Position numbers and translations under genes: made by a program
The notes under the pieces: model-generated
Database searches by the model: none
What the model was told of the DNA's origin: nothing
The model's input: the letters and a program-made list of their open reading frames with translations, nothing else
In this document: in pieces, positions 34,329 to 45,673 of the stretch
Layout: every line of letters starts with the position of its first letter
Position numbering within the stretch: the stretch's first letter is position 1
From: Scilla litardierei
Taxonomy: Eukaryota > Streptophyta > Magnoliopsida > Asparagales > Asparagaceae
DNA length: 64,000 nt
Direction of reading: 5' to 3'
Assembly (NCBI GenBank): GCA_030789695.1
Contig: CM061138.1
Coordinates: 181,513,051 to 181,577,050, forward strand

Positions 34329-35898
34329 GTCTCTCATCATTGTGATTCATAGGTTTCATTGTTGCTAAACTTGAATGTAAGTGAACTAGTCGCAACTAAA
34401 TGTAGAACCAAGCTCACGCTCTCGCGCTTTGCAGGTCTATTGCAAACCTAGGATAGGCCCAATCTCTTGCAAACCCTAGCCTAAGCCGCTAGCGTGAAGA
34501 ATGACATCATCGTTCAATCTTATTTCGAGCACACGCTCGTGCAAACTCGAGCTACGACCTAGGTTGTGATAGTTCCTATCCGTCCAATCTCTTGCAAACG
34601 GATATGTGTATAGATTCACAATTAAAAATCCTAGCTTTGGTCCAATCTCTTGTAAACCAAGTCTAGAGAAATCCAATTGTCAATCTAAATCGAATATCTA
34701 GGGCTTCCTATCAATTGGGATCCAATCTCTTGCAAATCCCAATCGATATGAATCCCTAGCTATCCGTAATTAATCAATCACAACCTAACCCTAATCAATT
34801 CTAGCAACAATTCCACAATTTCATCACAATTTAGAAATAGGGTCCATAGGGTTCATCCCTACGCCCTAAGACGATGGCACTACTCACTATTCATCATGCA
34901 AATCCCAGAAAAATCAATAATAACATCAAGAGAATTCATTGCAATAGAGAAATAGCCAATAAAAATTGAGTATTTGATAGGAAATAGACAAACCAATGAA
35001 GATCTAATGATATCCAATGAGAATCCAATAAGAGTAGCCTTTAAATCTTCAAAAAGAAAGTCTAAATCTAATTAATCTAAAAAGTTCTGAAAAGTTCTGA
35101 AAAGGCTGCAAAAAGCTCTCCTAAATAGGGCAAAAACTGGGTTTAAATACCCGCAAAATCGCCCAAAAAATCGTGACCAAACTGCTCCTGTGCAGCCCAG
35201 AAAGCGCAACTTACGCAGCAGGCGGAGAGGCTCACTCGGCCGAGTGACATTGTCACTCGGCCGAGTGACAGACCCTGTAAGAAAACAGTAAGTCAGGGGG
35301 GTCTCATGGTCTGCATTTGGAGGTGACTCGGCCGAGTATACTTATCCGTTTGGCCGAGTGGCTTTATCGTTCGGCCGAGTGACTTTCGACAGGATCTTCG
35401 AAAAATACAGTAACTTCGGCCTTTTTCTGGACTTTTTCTCTGTACCACTCGGGCGAGTGAGATTTCTCATTCGGCCGGTGGGATTTCTTCATTCGGCTGA
35501 GTATACACTGAAATTAGCTCTGTGTGCGTATCCGTTCTGGTCGGCCGAGTGGTGCTCCTTGTTCGGCCGAGTGAGTGCTCCACTCGGCCGAGTGGCATGC
35601 TGTAAATGCCCAATCTTCTCCGTTTCTCCTCCTTGTCGCTCCAACGAAGTTCCTTCTTCTTCCACTCATCTTCCGTCGCTGAATGGCCCTCAAATAAGCC
35701 GCGGGTGGCACTCCTTAGCGCTTGCGAACCACTTGATCTCAAAATCGCTCCGAATCGCTCCATATTTCCTGAAATATGACAAAAACAAGAAATAGTGAAA
35801 AGCATCGCAATATTGTCAACTAATCGTGAAAAACACGATATGAGCGATCAAAACGGCATGCAAACATGCAGAAAAAGGTGTAAAATATGGAGTGATCA
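34329..35898 (-). repeat. 3' LTR of element D, proximal piece
   Basis: Continues the LTR after E; matches 44096-45668. It contains the TATA box GTATTTAAACCC (minus, 35140-35150) and palindrome array (35232-35596). A tandem word TCCAATCTCTTGCAAA recurs at 34575, 34640 and 34710. No gene. Confidence 0.9.
35232..35596 (-). promoter_or_regulatory. Palindrome array CACTCGGCCGAGTG in the D 3' LTR
   Basis: About eleven exact or near copies of the 14-base palindrome CACTCGGCCGAGTG. On the minus strand it precedes the TATA box (35150-35140) by about 80 bases. The other LTR has it at 45001-45365. Confidence 0.8.
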
Positions 35899-35937
35899 AA
35901 ATCCCCCAAGCTTATCTCTTACTCGTCCTCGAGGAAG
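35899..35937 (-). other. Polypurine tract of element D
   Basis: Minus strand CCTCGAGGACGAGTAAG, then GATAAGCTTGGGGGATT, then LTR start TGATCAC. Nearly identical to the PPT block of F. Confidence 0.85.
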
Positions 35938-37463
35938 GTAAGTAAAAGGCGAGCCCGATGGAAAAAATAATAAAAAGAAAAGATGGAAGAGATAGAAAAT
36001 AAATAAAGCAAGCAAAGAGAGAGGTGCTAGATCATTTTCTCATGATGTGGGTTTTGCTTACTCATGTAGCACACGGCGAATGTAAAACTCACGCCAAAGA
36101 TTTTTATCTCGATACCATAGTATATGGATGCATTCAAAATAGAAAACTCGAGAATATCAAAATAATATGAGATACAGAATCATTCTAGAATTAACATCGT
36201 CTGAAGCATCTAAAGCAGTATACATAATCATAGACCACACACTTTTCAATTGAATGCTCTCTACCTGGAGTATAAGAGATATCACACAATATGGAGCAGT
36301 AAGAATAGAAAAGTGTGGTTTTCATGAAATGTATGCTAAGTGTCAATTCCTGGATTTCGTAAAGCTTTTAGTGATCTCACCAAGTATAGAAAATTACCTA
36401 GCTTAGGTTGTCATGCACAGTCAGGTAGTCACTCTCTCACACATCATTGGTTCCTCTCCCCCAAGCGTATCTATAAGCGTGGTGGTATAAGACAAATCAA
36501 TAAATATATTCCCCATTTTGAAGCTCCATGATAAAATAAAAACAAAAGAGGGAAGAAAGAGAGAAAGAGTATGATATGGGATCATGTATAAACATTTTTT
36601 TCTCTTTTCTTTTCTTTTTCTCATTTTTCATTTTTTATTATATATATATACAACTTTTGATCCCAAATCAAAAGATAGAAAGATATACATGTATATTTTT
36701 TTCTTTCTTTTTGACTTTGGGGGTAGTGGAGCATGGACTTTATAAAGCAGGGGAATTGCCAATATATGATCCGCTAAAGGGAGATTCACCAATGAATATA
36801 AGTAGAGAATTAATGCTCAAGATATGTGGAGAAAGAAATAAATGTAACACTCGGTTCACTCTATAAGATGTGCACAACTTCTTTCAGCAGAGTAATGTAA
36901 TCTACTCAGTTTAATCTCAGAAAGTAAACTAGTCCAGTTATATCAACCTAACATTCATTCATTCAACCTGAAAGTGAGGCGTACATTTTTCATGCAATAA
37001 GAAGTGATGTAAGAAAGGAAAGTAGTACTCCAGATATAAGCAATCAATGCGTGAAGCTTGGTGTGTTTTCTACGAAGAGCATACATATGAATTATCAGAC
37101 TTCAGCTAATAACAGAATTTCATCCATATTCATATACGAAAAGGTGGATTACTATCTCAAATGCATAGCATGACAAAGCATATGATATCTGAAATAAAAG
37201 GTACGCCGTGACAAAATAGCTTGCATACAGAGATAAGCTAATCACCATGTCATCATCATCACAGAATAGTCATCTCTAGCAAAAGATGAAAGAAATAAGG
37301 ATAAAAGAAAATAGAAACTACTATGAAATACGGCACACTCAAAAAGGTAAGAAAACGTGATGCATGATAAAAAAACGAAAAAGTGGGTGAAAATGAGTGC
37401 AAAAAGCGGAAAATGTGAGAAAAGCAAAAATAAAAGGGTGACAAAAAGCAAAAGCGCGAGAAC
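35938..37463 (-). other. Non-coding 3' region of element D
   Basis: 1.5 kb between the internal PPT-like motif and the PPT, AT-rich with T runs around 36590-36640. No supported ORF. Confidence 0.6.
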
Positions 37464-37500
37464 TCACTCCCCCAAGCTAAAGTGCACAGTGTCCTCAATG
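37464..37500 (-). other. Second, internal polypurine-like motif of element D
   Basis: Minus strand CATTGAGGACACTGTGCACT then TTAGCTTGGGGGAGTG; same motif and same relative place as in F and B. Confidence 0.65.
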
Positions 37501-37632
37501 TGCGAAGTGTGGCACACCGAGAGACGTGAAATGGGTGGGGTGGGTGAGGATGCATGCATGATGAAAATAAAAGAAACAGAAATGATATGGTAATGCAGAT
37601 GATGCATGCAGAGGTCAAAATGGTGCAGAATA

Positions 37633-38589
37633 TCAGTGTCCCCAAAAATAAGATCCCTCACTCCAAAAGAGATATAAACAGATATGACCAAAAAGGTACC
37701 AAAACGGCGCGTGGAGGAGGGGCGCAAAAATCACCAGGCTCAAAAACAACCAGCAAACCAACAAAAATATAGAAGGCATCCAGAGTGTGCCTAGGCTGGT
37801 GGAGGTGCACCAGCACCGTCTTGTGGCAGAGGTGGTGGTTGAGGTGGTGGGCGTGGTAGCTACTGGGTGGGTGTCGGTGGTGGAGGCAGATGCGCCAGAA
37901 TCTAGTTCAGGCAAGCCTGAATACTGGGAAGAATGGCGACGTGGGTCTACACAGAGCTAACTGTGGCGGAGAGAGCCCTGAAATCCCCTCTAAGTCCACT
38001 AACAGCCCCCTCAAGAGCACGAATGCTCTGAACTAGAGTGTCGGGTGGTGGTGGAGCAGAGGGACGCACAGGTCTAACAGGTGAAGTGCGGGGCTGTCTC
38101 ATACGGGTGGTGTAGAGGAATGGTCCAGCAGGGAAGTGGGGAAGTGGTGCTGTGCTCACTAAGTGATGCCCAGCCTCTGTGAGAGGCTGGGACGCAGGAA
38201 AGGTCGAAGTGGAAGCAGCAGCGGAAGTGGAAGTGAAAACAGACGACGAGATGGTGTGAGAGGTCAGTGACGCAGACGTGGGGACAGATGTCACGACACT
38301 CTTGGAAAATACGACAACAGTGGGGACAGATGGGCCAACGGCCGGGGTGGCCGTGGACAAAAGTGAGGACAGAACCGCCACTGCGGCGGTAAAGGAGGTC
38401 TCGCCGCTCTCAATAATGGTAGGGGACGCTCGGGACTCAGAGTGGTAATGGGCTCGGTAGAAAGAGGCATAGTGGTGGTGGTGGGCTAGGTGGAGGGGAG
38501 TCTGCCCTAGCGGAAGAGGAGCCAGGATCACCTGTCTTCTTCTGCTTCGAAGCGGGCTCCCGTGTGCGTGGACTACAGTGTGGTGGCAT
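37633..38589 (-). pseudogene. Env-like ORF remnant of element D
   Basis: An ATG at 38589 opens MPPHCSPRTREPASKQKK, a basic start like that of Athila third ORFs, but the frame shifts soon and the rest is read in another frame (to 37947): a Ser/Thr/Val-rich tract, then PVRPSAPPPPDTLV and IRALEGAVSGLRGDFRAL, a possible short coiled coil, continuing at 37914-37633 (DSGASASTTDTHPVATTP). The globular ORF-1 domain seen in element A (LGWLSFLHSH...) is absent, so most of the gene is deleted. It lies downstream of an internal palindrome array and TATA box. Confidence 0.5.
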
Positions 38590-39121
38590 GTGTGCTGCGC
38601 AACGTGCCCACCCAAAACAAAATGCGACGCGCTAAATAATGAAACGAGTATACCTGAGCACGCCGCGAGAGCAATCAGCGATGTGTGCGAAGATATGCCT
38701 CCTCCGCAAGGCTCCGTATGCGTCAAAAAGCTCCCCAAAGCTCCCCCAAGCTAGCCTGAAACACAAACGATAAAATCAGTCAATAATAATCAATATGTAT
38801 GGGGGAGATAAGGGGTAACAGATATATATGATTTAATTTGAAATTGGGATGCAACGGGCGTACAAAATAGGAGAAATGGGGAGAAAAGATGCGTTTTGGG
38901 CGAAATGGGGGTCACCGGCGGTCGACCGGCGAATGGGAGGCGGCGCCGGCGAGCTACGGTGGCTAGGCGACGACGGAGACCGTCGACGGAGGTCGACCGA
39001 CGACGGCGGCGGGCTGCTCGGGCGTTGGATGGTTGGAATCAGGCGAAGGGAGTGGAAACGGCGCTGCAGTTTCGGGCGAATTTGGGATATTTGCGTTTTG
39101 GGATTTGTGCCGCCCGCTCAG
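38590..39121 (-). other. Leader region between internal TATA box and env-like remnant of D
   Basis: No gene. GC-rich at 38900-39040 with further CG palindromes such as CCGTCGACGG and GGTCGACC. Confidence 0.45.
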
Positions 39122-39483
39122 CATATATATATAGGATAGTTACGATTTGGCCGAGTGATAATGTCACTCAGCCGAGTGGGACAAGTAAATAAAATTTCGA
39201 AATTTCTCCCACAAGTTACAACTCGGCCGAGTGGCTTTTCTCATTCAGCCGAATGGACAAGTTCCACTCGGCCGAGTGGCTCAGCCACTCAGCAATTTTT
39301 TAGAGCGTGCAGGGTATCTAATTCACTCGGCCGAGTGAAAATTCACTCGTCCGAGTGGCAAATTATAATGTAAAGCGAAAAATTAACAGAGAGTTGGTCA
39401 GCAGAAACTTCCCTGATTGGCACTCCACTCGGCCGAATGCAGTCTTTGCTCGGTCGAGTGACATATGTTACTCGGTCGAGTGG
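39122..39483 (-). promoter_or_regulatory. Internal palindrome array plus TATA box of element D
   Basis: About eleven copies of CACTCGGCCGAGTG or variants (39148-39483), the motif of D's own LTR, followed on the minus strand by CCTATATATATATG (39134-39122). It sits between the end of pol and the env-like remnant, the same place as the array in element A. Confidence 0.62.
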
Positions 39484-39812
39484 CTTCTTGTTATCTGCAA
39501 CGGCTCTCTGTTTTTGCTCCATTCTCTGTTTTTCTTCCTCCAGTCGGCTCCTTCTTCATCCTGGGGCCTGAGCGCATTCCTGAAGCGCTCTCCCTTGCTT
39601 TGGGCATCCTCCATACGAATGGTCTCTCTTTCTCCATCTCATGTCATGAAAATTAGGACCCGTTGTCACGATTCTCATAGAAACTAGACTCTAAACAATA
39701 AGAAAAATCTAAAATAAAAATGAAAATCAACTAAAAGTGATATAAAATTGTCGTGTTACCTCCCGACAAGCGCTCGTTTAAGGTCATGAGCTCGACCCCT
39801 TAAGATTTTTGT

Positions 39813-42800
39813 TTAGCGCATGATGTTGGGCCCATACGAGATACGCCCGTCGAATTTGCCGGGAAGGCCACTTGGATTTGGTTGTTGGTGCTCGTTGGTC
39901 TTCCTCGGCATCCCCTCATCATGGGTAGAGTTGGGGGATAAGTCCCCCAAGCTTGAGCTAGCACCAATCTTCCCTCTCACCGGTGATGCCGATCTTCTAT
40001 TCGGCGGAGTTTCTTTGGAATCTTTGCCGTCGAGAGCTTGCAAAGCTCTCTTATCCTTACGACATCAGTGTCGCCTTCATCATCGGCCATGGAGCTATTC
40101 GGAGGGTCCTCCAACTTTTCTTCAATGCTAGAAATTTGGCCTTCTTCAAGGCCATCTTCATGGAGAGCACCGATGGAGTGCGGAATGGCTTCTTCAATTA
40201 CCTCATTAAGGAGGTATGAAAGATCGTGGGGACGTCCCTTGAGTAGATATACACGATTCACTTCACCGGAGGGGACTCCTTCGGAATAATGCTTGAGACG
40301 TTGTCCATTCACCTTGAATGTGGCTCCGTCTTTCCCTTCCAATTCAAAAGCTCCCCCCGGTTGTATGTGCTTAATGGTGATGGTCCGGACCATCACGATC
40401 TCAATTTTCTGGGAAAGAGTCGGAGCCGGGAATTGAATAGGAGGACTTTATCTCCGACCTTTAAGTCCATAACAGTGATGCGTGCGTCGTGGAGGATTCT
40501 AGTCTTTTCCTTATAAATCCTTGAGCTCTCATAAGCATCACGTCTAATCTCATCAAGCTCATTAATGTCTAAGAGTCACCTCACCGTCGCACCCTTGTAG
40601 TCATAATTGAATGTCTTAATAGCCCAATATGCTCGGTGCTCCAACTCTACCGGCAAGTGACAAGCTTTCCCATGAACAAGTCGGTACGGTGTGGTGCCAA
40701 TGGGAGTGCGAAAGGCCGTACGATAAGCCCATAGTGCATCGTTCAATTTCATCGACCAATCCTTTCTAGATCTATCGACGGTCTTTTCTAGAATTTGCTT
40801 GATTTCTCGGTTCGACACCTCCACTTGGCCACTTGTCTGATGGTGGTATGCCATGCCAACTCTATGATTCACCCCATATCTTTTCAACATGGCTTCAAAT
40901 TTGTTTTCTATAAAGTGGCTCCCCCATCGCTTATCAAAGTACAAGGCACTCCAAAGCGTGGGAAGATGTTTTGCTTGAAAAACTTGGACACCACCCTCGC
41001 ATCATTAGTAGGGGTCGCAATGGCGTCCACCCATTTAGAGATGTAATCCGTGGCTAATAGGATGTACTTGTTTCCCTTGCTTGACAGAAAAGGTCCCATG
41101 AAGTCCACTCCCTAACAATCAAATAGCTCAATTTCTAGAATGGGCCTCATCGGCATCTCGTTTCGCCTTGATATATTCCCGGTCCGTTGGCATCTATCAC
41201 ATTCCTTGACGAAGTTATGCGTATCCTTGAACATGGTCGGCCAAAAGAATCCGCACTGCAATATCTTAGCGGTGGTCTTAGATGAGGCATGATGCCCCCC
41301 GCATGGCATACTATGGCAATGCAAGATGATTGACGTGGCCTCCTCATTGGAAACACATCTCCAAATAACACCATCCTTGCAAATCTTGAAGAGATACGGA
41401 TCTTCCCAAAAATAATTTCGGACTTTGTGCATAAATCTCCTCTTTTGTTGCGTGGACATTCCGCTTGGTTTTATCCCACATGCCAAATAGTTAACAAAGT
41501 CTGCATACCAAGGCACCTCTCCGGGTCTTATGGCGAATAGCCTCTCATCGGTGAAAGTGTCATCGATAGGTAAGCTTTCATCCTCCTTGTCACGAACAAG
41601 ACTAGACAAGTGGTCCGCTACAACGTTGTCCGTGCCCTTTTTGTTTCTAATCTCCAAGTCAAATTCTTGCAACAAAAGTATCCATCTTATTAATCTTGGC
41701 TTGGCCTCTTTTTTGCTTAGAAGATACTTCAATGTCGCATGGTCGGTATGGACAATTACTTTGGATCCAAGGAGGTATGAACGAAACTTCTCGATGGAGT
41801 AGACAACCGCTAAAAGCTCTTTCTTGGTGGTGGTATAATCTTTCTACGCATCGTCCAATGTTTTGCTTGCATAGAATATTGCGTGAAGCTTTTTATCCTT
41901 CCTTTGACCGAGCACTGCTCCTATTGCTTGGCCACTTGCATCGCACATGAGCTCAAAGGGGAGGCTCCAATCGGGCGGTTGTATAATGGGGGCGGAAATG
42001 AGCTCTTCCTTCAACGTATTAAATGCTTGCAAGCACTCTCCCGAAAAGACAAAGGGAGCATCTTTAGCAAGGAAGTAAGGGGTCGGGCAATTAGGACAAA
42101 GTCCTTGATAAAGCGGCGGTAAAACCCCGCATGACCAAGGAAGCCTCTAATGCCCTTTACATTAATAGGAGGATGGAGTTTTTCGATTACCTCGACTTTC
42201 GCCTTATCGACCTCGATTCCCCTAGAAGACACAAGATGCCCAAGTACTATCCCCTCGGTGACCATAAAATGACATTTTTCCCAATTAAGAGTGAGGTTGT
42301 TTTGTTGGCATCGTTTGAGGACTTTAGTAAGATTATCCAAACAAGAATCAAACTCACTTCCATACACAGAAAAATCATCCAGGAAGACTTCCATAATATT
42401 TTCAATGTAATCAGAAAAGATTGATGTCATGCACCTTTGAAAAGTGGCGGGAGCATTGCAAAGTCCAAAGGGCATTCTAAGATAGGCATATGTACCATAA
42501 GGACATGTGAAAGTGGTCTTTTCTTGGTCGTCTTCATGCAAGGGGATTTGAAAGAATCCCGAATACCCATCCAAATAACAAAAGTATTTATGTTTAGCAA
42601 GGCGCTCAAGCATTTGATCAATGAAGGGTAATGGGTAATGGTCTTTCCTTGTGGCTTTATTTAACTTCCTATAATTAATACACATCCGCCATCCCGTGAC
42701 AGTGCGTGTAGAAATGGGTTCTCCCTTTTCGTTTTTTACAACGGTCATCCCCCCTTTTTAAGAACGACGTGAACGGGGCTAACCCACCGGCTGTCAGAGA

Positions 42801-43683
42801 TAGGATAGATAATGCCAGCTTCAAGTAATTTAAGAATCTCTTTCTTAACCACCTCCTTCATGTTAGGGTTCAACCGCCTTTGAGGCTCTATGGAGGTGGC
42901 TTCAGTGTTTTCCAAGTGGATTCTATGCGTGCAAAGCCTAGGGCTTATTCCCTTAAGATCAGAGATGGTGTAGTCAAGCACATCCTTGTGACTCCTAAGG
43001 ACATCTAAGAGTCTTTCTAGTTGATCATGGTTGAGGTGGGCATTAACAATAACCGGATAGGTCAATTTTTTATCCAAGAAAGCGTACCTTAGATTTGGTG
43101 GTAATTGTTTAAGCTCTACCTCAGGTGGCGCTGTACCTTCTACTCCCTCTCCTTGTGAAAGCTTGACCTCTTCCGCAACATCTGGGTTTAGTTCCTGCTC
43201 TTTGAGTGGGCTTCCCCATGCCGACTCTGATTCACTTCTTGGTGAGGACGGTGCATCAGAATAGACGCTGCACAGCTCTGCGCGGGCATCGATGGGACTA
43301 CCACTGTGCTGCGGTCCAAGCCTGGGATCAAGAGATGCGTCAGTGGGTTCATAAATATAAGAGTAAGGGTCGTAGAGTGTACTTCCCTGAATCTTGGCAT
43401 GCCCAGTGGACTTCTCAGAAGTGTTGTACTCTTCGATGCATGCTCCGCCGTTTTCAAAATATAACTTGTCATCTCTCACATCAACTTTGACGTTGCCCTC
43501 GATAGTCCCTTCCGGAGAGTTTTGATCCATCACAAAAATAGCAAATTGTTGCTCAATGGGGTCCTTGACATCAACGGCGAATGCCCCTGTGGCGTGGACC
43601 TCATCAATAAGTTCTTTAAGAAGGTTTGCGAAGGAATCGTCGTCCCCCGGGCTAGACTCAGTCATCAACATTGCGTCCCCCAT
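39813..43683 (-). pseudogene. Pol of element D: RT, RNase H, integrase, without gag/protease
   Basis: The ORF begins with MGDAMLMTESS at 43683, only about 145 bases after the PBS; its first 180 codons are acidic and unrecognised. Then come LKQLPPNLRYAFL, DLKGISPRLCTHRI and RRLNPNMKEVVKKEILKLL, the Athila RT entry. A frameshift lies at about 42746. RT continues at 42748: MCINYRKLNKATRKDHYPLP, FLDGYSGFFQIPL, MPFGLCNAPATFQRCM, and the catalytic FLDDFS. Frames shift near 42060. RNase H (PFELMCDASGQAIGAVLGQR) ends at a TAG at 41844 where Gln is usual; the C-terminal part continues ([17 protein letters not shown]). Integrase has a zinc-binding part ([23 protein letters not shown]), a stop at 41111-41109, then [20 protein letters not shown] and [19 protein letters not shown]. 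Four or more lesions make it inactive. RT order before IN confirms Ty3/gypsy. Confidence 0.9.
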
Positions 43684-43828
43684 CTCCCGGTTAAAATCTC
43701 ATGGAGAATTCTGGGAGAGCAAGTAAATTGGACAGCAAACAGAGTCAAAAAGGAAAAATAAAGAAAGAAAGAAAGATAGATGGTAAGAGATAACCGGGTG
43801 ATCAAAATCAAAGCCCGTCAAATGCAGC

Positions 43829-43846
43829 TCCCCGGCAACGGTGCCA
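43829..43846 (-). other. Primer binding site of element D
   Basis: Minus strand TGGCACCGTTGCCGGGGA, one mismatch to the tRNA-Asp 3' end complement, 6 bases after the LTR. Confidence 0.88.
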
Positions 43847-43852
43847 AAAACT

Positions 43853-45668
43853 TGCTCGAGCCCCGGGAATACACACACCCGGGACAGACGAGTTGTAGTC
43901 TTACCGCAAGCGCACGGTGTAGCGGCGAGCGGGTATCAAACTCAGGGAGGACAAATGACAGTGTCTTCTAATCACCTAGCTATCAAGAGGATCGAGAATC
44001 ATTTGGGGTAAACAATCACAATCGTGCGAATGTCAAGGGGAAATATCAAATTAATAAAATGTCTAGGGGTAGAGAATCCCCACTACGGACCGCCTCTCAT
44101 CATTGTGATTCATAGGTTTCATTGTTGCTAAACTTGAATGTAAGTGAACTAGTCGCAACTAAATGTAGAACCAAGCTCACGCTCTCGCGCTATTGCCGGT
44201 CCATAGCAAACCTAGGATAGGGCTCAATCTCTTGTAAACCCTAGCCTAAGCCACTAGCGTTAAGAATGACATCATCGTTCAATCGTATTTCGAGTCCACT
44301 CTCGTGCAAACTCGAGCTACGACCTAGGTTGTGATAGTTCCTATCCGTCCAATCTCTTGCAAACGGATATGGGTATAGATTCACAATTGAAAATCCTAGC
44401 TTTGGTCCAATCTCTTGCAAACCAAGGCTAGAGAAATCCAATTGTCAATCTAAATCGAATATCTAGGGCTTCCTATCAATTAGGATCCAATCTCTTGCAA
44501 ATCCCAATCGATATGAATCCCTAGCTATCCGTAATTAATCAATCACAACCTAACCCTAATCAATTCTAGCAACAATTCCACAATTTCATCACAATTTTGA
44601 AATAGGATTCATATGGTTCATCCCTACGCCCTAAGACGATGGCACTACTCACTATTCATCATGCAAATCCCAGAAAAATCAATAATAACATCAAGAGAAT
44701 TCATTGCAATAAAGAAATAGCCAATAAAAATTGAGTTTTTGATAGGAAATAGACAAACCAATGAAGATCCAATGATATCCAATGAGAATCCAATAAGAGT
44801 AGCCTTTAAATCTTACAAAAGAAAGTCTAAATCTAATTAATCTAAAAAGTTCTGAAAACTTCTGAAAAAGGCTGCAAAAAGCTCTCCTAACTAGGACAAA
44901 AACTGGGTTTAAATACCCCCCCAAAATCGCCCAGAAAATCGGGACCAAACTGCCCCTGCGCAGCCCAGAAATCGCAACTTACGCAGCAGGCGGAGCGGCT
45001 CACTCGGCCGAGTGATATTGTCACTCGGCCGAGTGACAGACCCTATAAGAAAACAGTAAGTCAGGGGGGTCTCAGGGTCTGCCTTCGGAGGTGACTCGGC
45101 CGAGTATACTTATCCGTTCGGCCGAGTGGCTTTATCGTTCGGCCGAGTGACTTTCGACAGGATCTTCGAAAAATACAATAACTTCGGCCTTTTTCTGGAC
45201 TTTTTCTCTGTACCACTCGGGCGAGTGAGATTTCTCATTCGGTCGAGTGGGATTTCTTCGTTCGGCCGAGTATACGCTGAAATTAGTTCTGTGTGCGTAT
45301 CCGTTCTGGTCGGCCGAGTGGTGCTCCTTGTTCGGCCGAGTGAGTGCTCCACTCGGCCGAGTGGCATGCTGTAAATGCCCAATCTTCTCCGTTTCTCCTC
45401 CTCGTCGCTCCAACAAAGTTCCTTCTTCTTCCACTCATCTTCCGTCGCTGAATGGCCCTCAAATGAGCCGCGGGTGACACTCCTTAGCGCTTGCGAACCA
45501 CTTGATCTCAAAATCGCTCCGGATCGCTCCATATTTCCTGAAATATGACAAAAACAAGAAATAGTGAAAAGCATCGCAATATTGTCAAATAATCGTGAAA
45601 AACGTGACATGAGCGATCAAAACGGCATGCAAACATGCAGAAAAAAGGTGTAAAATATGAAGTGATCA
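43853..45668 (-). repeat. 5' LTR of element D
   Basis: 1816 bases. Contains U5 block (43901-43940), TATA box GTATTTAAACCC (minus, 44906-44917) and palindrome array (45001-45365). Right end GTGATCA at 45668, followed by the target duplication TGCAT. Confidence 0.92.
45001..45365 (-). promoter_or_regulatory. Palindrome array CACTCGGCCGAGTG in the D 5' LTR
   Basis: About eleven copies, matching 35232-35596 unit for unit. TATA box about 85 bases downstream on the minus strand. Confidence 0.8.
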
Positions 45669-45673
45669 TGCAT

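Larger units (their letters stand above)
21757..45668 (-). mobile_element. Element D: Athila-like Ty3/gypsy element lacking gag (hosts E)
   Basis: On the minus strand: 5' LTR 43853-45668, PBS 43829-43846, a pol-region pseudogene (39813-43683), internal palindrome array and TATA box (39122-39483), env-like remnant (37633-38589), PPT 35899-35914, 3' LTR 34329-35898 plus 21757-21998. The target duplication TGCAT flanks it (21752-21756, 45669-45673). LTR ends are TG...CA (TGCTCGAG...GTGATCA on the plus strand). The LTRs (about 1.81 kb each) are very similar. Gag and protease are missing, so D alone cannot form particles. Confidence 0.9.

Noticed and set aside
35358..35805. Frames of 110-145 codons in D LTRs (also 45110-45610)
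   Set aside because: Repeat-driven frames in LTR U3; identical in both LTRs and without known domains.
39000..39140. CpG-island promoter of a host gene
   Set aside because: GC-rich part lies inside element D between its internal array and env-like remnant; no host ORF nearby.
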